Shown in pieces: positions 60,201 to 64,000 of a DNA stretch of 64,000 nt. Position 1 is the stretch's first letter. The number at the start of each line of letters is the position of its first letter. Source of the stretch: Pelecanus crispus (taxonomy: Eukaryota > Chordata > Aves > Pelecaniformes > Pelecanidae); the NCBI RefSeq assembly GCF_030463565.1, contig NC_134676.1, forward strand, positions 29,513,228-29,577,227. Direction: 5' to 3'. The notes below the pieces were generated by a model. The model ran no database searches, had not been told where the DNA came from, and saw only the letters and a list, made by a program, of their open reading frames with translations. The position numbers and the translations under genes were made by a program.

Positions 60201-63189
60201 ATAATTGCATTACTACAGACTTCATGAAAATAGGCAGTCAAGTAGAAGGAGATCTGTAAGTATCCCAACCAAAGGAAGGGTTGCTATCCAAATTCAGATC
60301 TTACTGGACACAAGTGGAACCTTGTAACTGCTTCCCCAAAAGAAAAGTTTCTACTAGAGCTCGTATCTTCCTATAGAACATCCCTAGAGACATGGGAAAC
60401 ACGACAATTAGTTCTGCCTTTAGAAAAACTTTCTAGGTAATAAACACATACAGAGCCAGACTTCAGTTGCTATCTAGTTGCTTTCTAGTGTACACATAGT
60501 TAACTTTCTACTTTTCTTAATTATCAAGGCTTAGCTTAATGGAAGTTACATGTGTAGACTGACATATAACAACACAGGAATTTTAAACCTCATGACATAC
60601 TGTAATCTATATTTAAACAGAGACTGCTTACTGAAGTGGTCAACCTTTTCAACAAATACCCTGAGAACAAATATGTTCTCAGTTCACAGCTGCCTTCCTA
60701 CTCACGAGCACATAAAAACCTCTTATGGCAGTTACAAAAAATTATTGCTAGGAATTAACAATTTATTCAAATGCATCACATTTTCCAATATATATAACAT
60801 GACAGCTATGAAAAGGATGAGCCTAAGTGGATGGCTTGCTGCAGATAAATTTGAGAACTTTCCTTTTGGTACAAAAGACGTTTTTAAGACCATCTCACTG
60901 GTTTGTTTTATGGAAACAGAGAATACAAGTTTGAATGCACTGCATTATACATTTTGGACTAGTGAGGAGGCCCTAATGGTATTGACTACACACCATGTGT
61001 TCAAAGATCCACAATATCACGTAGAACTGGTAGATAAAGTATTGAAGTCAGTTTTTACTGCATCCTCAACTTCTAAAATTTCAATATATTTACCACAGTG
61101 CTTATAGTTATAAATAATTGTAGAGTGGCTATGTCTTACATTTTTTTCACACAGTTAAAGTTCTTGACAAATAAACAAAAGCCACCTTTTGAAAAAAGAT
61201 CATGTTGATAACATAAAAGCCAGACAGAGATTTTCTATGAGTGAGCAAAGCTGACCAAAATCATAATTGGGACACCTTAAATAAATTGAATTTTGTGAGG
61301 GCTAGTCTTCAGTATTTTCTAGCAGTCAAACAGAAATTATAATTGCTTTCAATTTTTTTTTCTTCAATAATATTTTTCCAAGTTCAATTTCTTGAAACAT
61401 GTAATCTATTGCAAAGGTCCATACAAAACAAATCCTCACAGAGATAGCAATATAGATGGCTATAACTATTTAGATAAAGTTTGAAAAATTAAACAGAAAG
61501 GAAATCCTAAAGTAAAAGACAAGAAAAATGAAAAACATTTGAAATGGGACCTTCCAGAAGAGGACATCAACCTTAAAATGTAAAAACATTCTGGGGTGAA
61601 ATCAATCTCATCTATGGTATGCTGCATCATGAGAATGACAGTAATGGCTTCTGCTATTAAAGCATTCACCATTCAGAATAATACTGTTACTTGTAAAAAG
61701 CAAGAAGAAATGATAGACCAAATTTTAAATTCCAAATGCAGTCATAAAATGTTGGGAATTAAAAAAAAAAAAAAAAAGAGAATGCAAGAAAAGTATCAGT
61801 TTTGTTGTTGGAAACTATGAAAGTTAGGTGCTTTATTAACCAAATATAAATTACATCTGGACAGAACAATTAACTTAGATGATCATATGGTGTGCCTCAT
61901 GCAGCCAGAAGAATGTCAGACACATTTACAGTCGAATTTTTTGAACTTATTTAAAAAAAAAAAAAAAGTATAGACCAAAATAAGCAAAGAAAAATACATT
62001 GCAAGTCAAACCCAGTTGTGGTTCACTCCAGTGACTCAACCTGAACTGTCAAAAGATATTATTATTTCCACGAAAAGCCTGATAATTATAGGGATAATTC
62101 TGAAGTTACTTTACTTTAAATGTACCCAAGAAAAGAAATTTGCTCTAAATCAAGATGACTTTGCACAGGACAAAATAACTGTCTCGATGATGCTTACAAG
62201 GCTGTTCTTACACATATAGTTCTACTACGTGGCAAAACTTACTTTTCCTTATTTAGAACAATAGTTTGACTAGATTTTTTAAACTAAGTTTCTCAAAAGA
62301 AGTTTTAATATTAGGTACTAAATCTCCCAGATATTAAATGCATAGAAGAAAATCCACAAAATAGGTGAACTTGGAAACTTAAATTGTTTAATATAATTGG
62401 CATCTAAATAAATGAACTGAAAAACAAACCAGTCTACAGAAAATCACTTAAATTATTCTGTAAATTATTTCCTACTATAGCTATAGGGAGCTGCAATCTC
62501 TGTTACACAGAATTCAAGACATCATACCTGTTTAAATAAAAAGGCTCAATTTAAGGAAATAAAAAGCATTAACATACCAATTTAATTTGCAACTGTTACT
62601 TATTTGAATTTAATAAATAAAATTGTAAGATGTATCACAGATCAAACTGATAGCAATGAAAAACAGGCCATTAATAAAGTGCATCTAGAGATACTGCATT
62701 TAAAGCCATATTTTAAAAAAAATATATTTCTACACTCTATTGCTAGTGAGAAAGCAGAACCCCATTGATATTAGAAGGATTTCTCAAAGGAAACAGTAGT
62801 AAGCAGAGGAATCTGATAATGCAAAGTTGGGTCTATAATAAACTGAACCTTTTCCTTACTTAGAATCTATTAGCCAAGCAATTTAAAGTATTAACTTGAA
62901 AACTAAAGTAGCAAATACTTGCAATAAAAACACCTTGTTTAAAACCTAAAATAGTTAGGAAATATAAATGTATTACTGACATGTATTTGTATATACTGCT
63001 AAAGATTATGTACTGAGCAAAACTAACACTTCAACTGTGTTACCAAAATACTAAATCCTCTATCAGATAAATAATGCATTGCAGGGACTGTATACAAGTT
63101 TCATCAGGTTGTAGTGCTTGACAATATTAGCATATGCATTTGTTTTGGAAATAAGTGTACTTACAACTGAGTCTGCATCTGGACACTCC
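21223..63189 (-). CDS. FCHO2: FCHO2, F-BAR domain only protein 2: C-terminal 18 coding exons (spliced)
   Basis: FCHO2 binds PI(4,5)P2-rich plasma membrane early in clathrin-coated pit formation, activates AP-2 through its linker and recruits Eps15/intersectin and cargo adaptors through its muHD (family knowledge). Seen here, in transcription order: 63165-63189, 55531-55585, 51164-51342, 50584-50595, 50152-50176, 49387-49429, 48571-48665, 44280-44789 (cassette), 42560-42663, 38442-38571, 36023-36082 (cassette), 32969-33080, 30118-30273, 27863-27995, 24967-25166, 22959-23023, 21483-21647, 21223-21245. All phases join without a stop. Skipping both cassettes gives 1522 nt, that is 506 residues plus stop, which matches residues about 305-810 of an 810-aa FCHO2. 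The linker carries an acidic [10 protein letters not shown] run and a WDPLF motif. The muHD occupies about the last 284 residues and ends GRYMADC. Upstream F-BAR exons lie outside the window. FCHO1 is less likely because the remembered FCHO2 linker peptides ([16 protein letters not shown]) match. Confidence 0.95.
21483..21647 (-). CDS. FCHO2: FCHO2 coding exon, 165 nt, muHD
   Basis: The acceptor is TATTTTTATAG and the donor GTAAGACA. Encodes [38 protein letters not shown], and [17 protein letters not shown], the late muHD strands. Phase 1 in and out. Confidence 0.97.
22959..23023 (-). CDS. FCHO2: FCHO2 coding exon, 65 nt, muHD, with GC donor
   Basis: The acceptor is CATTCTCTTACAG; the donor is GCAAGT in place of GTAAGT, with GGAG before it. 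Encodes [14 protein letters not shown], then ISEKSENGG. The phase-1 G joins GT of the next exon (Gly-Ser-Gly-Ser). Confidence 0.95.
23585..23610. repeat. Poly-T tract
   Basis: T-rich run interrupted by a single C, in an FCHO2 intron. No retrocopy was recognised next to it. Confidence 0.7.
24967..25166 (-). CDS. FCHO2: FCHO2 coding exon, 200 nt, muHD
   Basis: The acceptor is TTCTTTTACAG and the donor GTAATATT. Encodes [37 protein letters not shown], and [19 protein letters not shown], then TG completing a Trp codon with the next exon. [16 protein letters not shown] is a strongly conserved muHD segment. Confidence 0.97.
26146..27428 (-). mobile_element. CR1 LINE, 5'-truncated, decayed reverse transcriptase
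   Basis: The plus strand begins CACAGAATAGTTGAGG and GTTGGAAGGGACCTCTGG (CR1 3' end). It runs through reverse-complemented RT sequence: [25 protein letters not shown] and LEYCVQFW are readable in different frames. Frameshifts around 26940-27060 break the ORF through the catalytic region. It sits in the FCHO2 intron between exons 27863 and 25166 and is in sense with FCHO2. Confidence 0.92.
27863..27995 (-). CDS. FCHO2: FCHO2 coding exon, 133 nt, muHD
   Basis: The acceptor is TTTTTCTTTCTAG and the donor GTAAACAC. Encodes [18 protein letters not shown], then [19 protein letters not shown] and VDVLKYQ, joining in phase 0 to VSSNGIQST. Confidence 0.96.
30118..30273 (-). CDS. FCHO2: FCHO2 coding exon, 156 nt, muHD
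   Basis: The acceptor is CATTCTCTTCTAG; the donor GTTTTGTA departs from consensus. Phase 2 in, phase 2 out. Encodes [19 protein letters not shown], then [20 protein letters not shown] and [12 protein letters not shown], an early muHD beta-strand region. Confidence 0.96.
30500..32706 (+). mobile_element. CR1 LINE, longest copy, broken ORF2 with RT
   Basis: About 2.2 kb, the longest CR1 here, antisense to FCHO2. Two plus-strand open segments remain (30859-31158 and 31170-32597, 475 codons). The second has RT landmarks: [75 protein letters not shown], and then [10 protein letters not shown] where the family has FADD. It ends GATTCTGTGATTC. The 5' limit is uncertain; the endonuclease domain is missing. 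Confidence 0.93.
32969..33080 (-). CDS. FCHO2: FCHO2 coding exon, 112 nt, start of muHD
   Basis: The acceptor is TGTATTCTAG and the donor GTTAGTTA. Encodes [13 protein letters not shown], then [20 protein letters not shown]. The [14 protein letters not shown] stretch is the beginning of the mu-homology domain, the fold shared with AP-complex medium chains. Confidence 0.95.
33081..36022 (-). other. FCHO2: FCHO2 intron, 2.9 kb, nothing recognised
   Basis: AT-rich intron between the 60-nt and 112-nt exons. A locally GC-richer patch lies at about 35180-35430. No repeat or exon was identified. Confidence 0.45.
36023..36082 (-). CDS. FCHO2: FCHO2 60-nt exon, probable cassette
   Basis: Exactly 60 nt, phase 1-1, with acceptor TTAAATGTAATAG and donor GTATTGTA. 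It encodes [20 protein letters not shown], set between ANTPTV and GVSRGPSP. Skipping it restores [12 protein letters not shown], the arrangement I recall for mammalian FCHO2. It sits about 130 nt downstream (in gene direction) of an antisense CR1 insertion. It adds a short acidic/hydrophobic insert just before the muHD. Confidence 0.72.
36209..36957 (+). mobile_element. CR1 LINE with composite 3' end (CR1 + linker + second CR1 tail)
   Basis: A 5'-truncated CR1 covering the C-terminal part of ORF2 ([20 protein letters not shown] through [13 protein letters not shown], stop at 36727-36729). It reaches an apparent 3' end near 36798, then about 60-70 nt of non-CR1 linker (CCAGCCACCAAGCCAGG), then a second CR1 3' tail ending CGATTCTATGAT. 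The same arrangement is found inverted at 52563-53668. Antisense to FCHO2. Confidence 0.9.
38442..38571 (-). CDS. FCHO2: FCHO2 coding exon, 130 nt, Pro/Ser-rich linker
   Basis: The acceptor is CTCTTGTTCAG and the donor GTAAGTTA. Starts in phase 0 with [17 protein letters not shown], then [22 protein letters not shown], and leaves a phase-1 G. That G can be completed by the 60-nt exon (AG, giving Glu) or the 112-nt exon (GT, giving Gly). Confidence 0.95.
38925..39375 (+). mobile_element. Old, diverged CR1 3' region
   Basis: Readable relics in CR1 order: GTCCAGCAGAGGGCAACTAA (VQQRATKI), GTCAGTCTCTTCTC (VSLFSE), GGGACAGGCTACCCAAAG, and GGATGGTTTTATGATCC at the end. It carries many substitutions and indels relative to the other copies, so it is an older insertion. 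Confidence 0.75.
40233..40800 (+). mobile_element. Solo LTR of an avian endogenous retrovirus
   Basis: Starts TGTCCGGGTTTCAGCTGGG. It has a GTCATGCTCAGTATAGAAAC promoter-like segment, an (ATC)n/(ATT)n stretch at about 40624-40659 followed by TTATTAAACTG, and ends near AAATCACA. Flanking 5-mers ACATG (40228-40232 and 40801-40805) are a perfect target duplication if the element ends at 40800. The other LTR in the window ends ACGACA, so the exact end could be 40803. No internal viral genes lie beside it. Antisense to FCHO2. Confidence 0.85.
40624..40659 (+). repeat. (ATC)n/(ATT)n microsatellite within the solo LTR
   Basis: About eight TCA/ATC units followed by ATT units, immediately before the TTATTTCAATTATTAAAC polyadenylation-region sequence of the LTR. 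Confidence 0.85.
41109..42445 (-). mobile_element. CR1 LINE with intact RT catalytic box, 5'-truncated
   Basis: The plus strand begins ATCATAGAATCATAGAACC (3' end). The minus strand carries an open frame of 375 codons (42426-41299): [61 protein letters not shown], and [20 protein letters not shown]. The FADD catalytic motif is preserved, which suggests a young insertion. The N-terminal RT and endonuclease parts are missing, so it is not autonomous. Sense with FCHO2. Confidence 0.94.
42560..42663 (-). CDS. FCHO2: FCHO2 coding exon, 104 nt (RPTTPLSVG...)
   Basis: The acceptor is GCTTTCTTTCAG and the donor GTATGTAT. Phase 1 in, phase 0 out. It encodes [17 protein letters not shown] and continues to KLSGINEI, a proline-rich linker segment well conserved in FCHO2. 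Confidence 0.95.
44280..44789 (-). CDS. FCHO2: FCHO2 510-nt serine-rich exon, probable cassette exon
   Basis: An open 170-codon segment between a strong acceptor (CTTCCCTTTTCCTTCAG) and a GTATGG donor, phase 1-1. It fits both neighbours in frame, reading [10 protein letters not shown] at the start and AHTNK-A-RPTTPL at the end. It is rich in Ser/Thr ([28 protein letters not shown]) and contains a [14 protein letters not shown] segment. No known domain was recognised. I do not recall this segment in mammalian FCHO2, so it is either an alternative exon or specific to this lineage. The full-length frame, flanking phases and splice sites argue against chance; transcription is unproven from sequence alone. 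Confidence 0.72.
44790..48570 (-). other. FCHO2: FCHO2 intron, 3.8 kb, nothing recognised
   Basis: AT-rich between the 95-nt and 510-nt exons. Contains a poly-T run at about 47843-47857 followed by a C-rich stretch to about 48060. No repeat family or exon was recognised. Confidence 0.45.
48571..48665 (-). CDS. FCHO2: FCHO2 coding exon, 95 nt, with WDPLF motif
   Basis: Encodes [18 protein letters not shown] followed by a Ser/Ala-rich stretch. The acceptor is TTAAATAG and the donor GTAAAATA. It leaves one base (G, phase 1), which can join either the 510-nt exon (CT, giving Ala) or the 104-nt exon (CA, giving Ala-Arg-Pro-Thr-Thr-Pro), so both splice products stay in frame. The DPLF sequence resembles AP-2 appendage-binding DPF-type motifs (inference). 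Confidence 0.93.
49387..49429 (-). CDS. FCHO2: FCHO2 coding exon, 43 nt ([14 protein letters not shown])
   Basis: The acceptor is TTTTGCTTAG and the donor GTAAGTTC. Phase 1 in, phase 2 out. It encodes [13 protein letters not shown] plus GA, completed to Glu by the first base of the next exon ([12 protein letters not shown]). Confidence 0.92.
50152..50176 (-). CDS. FCHO2: FCHO2 coding exon, 25 nt (AQMNRNSS)
   Basis: The acceptor is TCCTGTTTCAG and the donor GTAAGTGT. It encodes AQMNRNSS in phase 0 and leaves one base (A) that joins GT of the next exon to form Ser, giving RNSSSEELTKS, a recognisable FCHO2 linker peptide. Confidence 0.9.
50584..50595 (-). CDS. FCHO2: FCHO2 12-nt microexon (RHSP)
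   Basis: Twelve nucleotides, phase 0-0, encoding Arg-His-Ser-Pro. The acceptor is GGAAGCAG after a long T-rich tract (TTTCTCTCTTTTTTTTTC) with a TGC upstream; the donor is GTAAGTAC. It inserts between SPAIS of the 179-nt exon and AQMNRNSS of the next exon, where I recall RHSP in the mammalian protein. Skipping it would keep frame, so it may be alternative. Confidence 0.85.
51164..51342 (-). CDS. FCHO2: FCHO2 coding exon, 179 nt, acidic linker
   Basis: Begins after the AC acceptor in phase 1 and runs 59 codons to a GTAAGT donor, ending in phase 0. It encodes [10 protein letters not shown], then the acidic [13 protein letters not shown], then [10 protein letters not shown], and ends [12 protein letters not shown]. 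In the family this linker contacts and activates AP-2. The serine/acidic run contains potential phosphorylation sites (inference). Confidence 0.95.
52563..53668 (-). mobile_element. CR1 LINE with composite 3' end, inverted partner of 36209-36957
   Basis: The plus strand runs from ATAGAATCATAGAATCG (tail) through a second CR1 tail, the same non-CR1 linker (about 52680-52735), a further CR1 3' end, and RT sequence up to about 53668. The minus-strand open frame extends to 52798 with [31 protein letters not shown], and [13 protein letters not shown] at its end. It is truncated within RT. Sense with FCHO2, inside its AT-AC intron. Confidence 0.92.
54699..55280 (-). mobile_element. Solo LTR of the same endogenous retrovirus type, opposite orientation
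   Basis: The reverse complement starts TGTCCTGGTTTCGGCTGGG and ends TAAACCACGACA, 582 nt. It is flanked by an exact 5-bp duplication CAGAC (54694-54698 and 55281-55285). It contains an AT-rich ATT/ATC stretch like the copy at 40233. No internal viral sequence is present, as expected after LTR-LTR recombination. Sense with FCHO2, starting 250 nt beyond the AT donor at 55530. Confidence 0.92.
55531..55585 (-). CDS. FCHO2: FCHO2 coding exon, 55 nt, ending at a U12-type AT donor
   Basis: The acceptor is TTTTTAG; the exon encodes [18 protein letters not shown] plus one base (G). The donor is ATATCCTTTT rather than GT, the minor-spliceosome consensus. Joining that G to the AT of the next exon restores an Asp codon, giving QDTKENHF, as expected for FCHO2. 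Confidence 0.92.
55586..63164 (-). other. FCHO2: FCHO2 intron, 7.6 kb, AT-rich, no exon recognised
   Basis: No exon, CR1 or LTR recognised. On the opposite strand two open frames stand out (59668-59940, 90 codons, and 60550-61107, 185 codons). Neither resembles a family I know. Poly-A runs lie near 61759-61777 and 61950-61966. Confidence 0.5.
63165..63189 (-). CDS. FCHO2: FCHO2 coding exon, 25 nt (ECPDADSV)
   Basis: Small exon between an AATAG acceptor and a GTAAGT donor. It starts with the third base of a split codon and encodes ECPDADSV, ending in phase 0 before the NIPDVDDEG exon. It lies in the linker just after the region that follows the F-BAR domain. This is the first FCHO2 exon visible in the window; no exon was recognised in 63190-64000. 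Confidence 0.85.
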
Positions 63190-64000
63190 CTATTAAAAAA
63201 AATGAAGAAAATATGCAATTATAAAATGCACAAATTATTTCATTTATACAGTTCTGGTACTTCCTTTAATATTTTCAATTAATTTGAAACACTGCATTTA
63301 ACCCTTTTGCCTCTCAGACTGTTAAAATTTTCACTAAAAACAATCCACATTCAACTGAATGAGATTTAAATAAAAGCTGAAAGTTTATGCTCAAAGCACC
63401 ACAGAAGAAAAAGTCAAAATAAATGCTGAAAAAGCAAACTCACATCATAGTGAAAAAATAAAAAAATAAAAAAAATCAAGGGAAGCCAGGAGTACTGCGC
63501 TATATTCTGGATGACTATACTTTTAAGAGTCAGGTCTCTGTGGTTGATGAGCACAGTAAGTATGAAATAGTCCACATGCAATTGCAAAACATTTTGTATA
63601 ATAACCAGTTCCCAAAGAAATTAAGACTATTCTTAGAGGAGTTCAGAGCTTCCCTCTTTTGGAATTTCATTCTTAGTTTGTGTTTGTCAAGCACAGTTGC
63701 AGTCAAGCACTAGAAGATGCTGGAAAAAATAATAGAGTAACCTCCTAATAGGCACTTAAAAAAAAAAAAAGAAAAAAAGAAAAAAGTTGTCAGCAGAAAG
63801 GCAGTGATTGCAAGCACGTTATTCACAAGTGTAATATTCTTCCACCATAACTTCGATTTAAGCAGCAGTATTTAAAAAAAAATGAATGACTGATTCTCTC
63901 TGATGTCTGCAAAAAGCAGAAGCAATTAAATTTACAAAATGGGGGAATACTTGAGTAGCACACAAATCTTCTCTAATTTGCATCCTGATAAAGAAAGCCA
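63190..64000 (-). other. FCHO2: FCHO2 intron, partial
   Basis: AT-rich with an A-rich run at about 63758-63785. No exon recognised before the right edge; the F-BAR exons must lie further right. Confidence 0.5.

Noticed and set aside
1..64000. tRNA, rRNA, snRNA or CRISPR arrays
   Set aside because: No cloverleaf, rRNA core or regularly spaced direct repeats were seen by eye on either strand; a covariance-model scan would be the decisive test.

Overview
This is vertebrate nuclear DNA, and almost certainly from a bird. It carries several CR1 LINE copies ending in the ATTCTATGATTCTAT-type 3' terminus, two solo LTRs of an avian endogenous-retrovirus type, a CpG-island promoter, and long AT-rich introns. 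No bacterial-style genes, CRISPR arrays, tRNA or rRNA genes were seen.

The one gene that can be identified with confidence is FCHO2 (F-BAR domain only protein 2, a clathrin-coat nucleator) on the minus strand. Its last 18 coding exons, including two probable cassette exons, lie between 63189 and 21223; the 5' F-BAR exons are beyond the right edge. Every exon junction was checked for reading frame by hand. Without the two cassettes the window encodes 506 residues and a stop. That agrees with the C-terminal part of an approximately 810-residue FCHO2: the linker that activates AP-2, then the mu-homology domain (muHD) encoded by 33080-21223. A long AT-rich 3' UTR follows, to about 18.95 kb.

Notable structure inside FCHO2: (i) a U12-type AT-AC intron (55530-51343) with a matching minor-spliceosome donor, branch site and AC acceptor; (ii) a 510-nt serine-rich exon (44280-44789) and a 60-nt exon (36023-36082). 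Both are phase 1-1 and can be skipped in frame, and neither is in the mammalian canonical protein as I remember it; (iii) a 12-nt microexon (50584-50595); (iv) a GC-AG intron (donor at 22958).

Introns host CR1 copies at 26146-27428(-), 30500-32706(+), 36209-36957(+), 38925-39375(+, old), 41109-42445(-) and 52563-53668(-). The 36 kb and 52.6 kb copies share an unusual composite 3' end: CR1, then a non-CR1 linker, then a second CR1 tail. Two solo LTRs lie in opposite orientation at 40233-40800 and 54699-55280, each with a 5-bp target duplication.

Left of FCHO2 (1-18.9 kb) the sequence is mostly unrecognised noncoding DNA with a CR1 tail (6362-6692), an old CR1-like relic (18040-18260) and a strong CpG island (about 1740-2700). 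The island has splice donors on both strands, so it is probably the promoter of an unidentified neighbouring gene, perhaps bidirectional. I could not name that gene.
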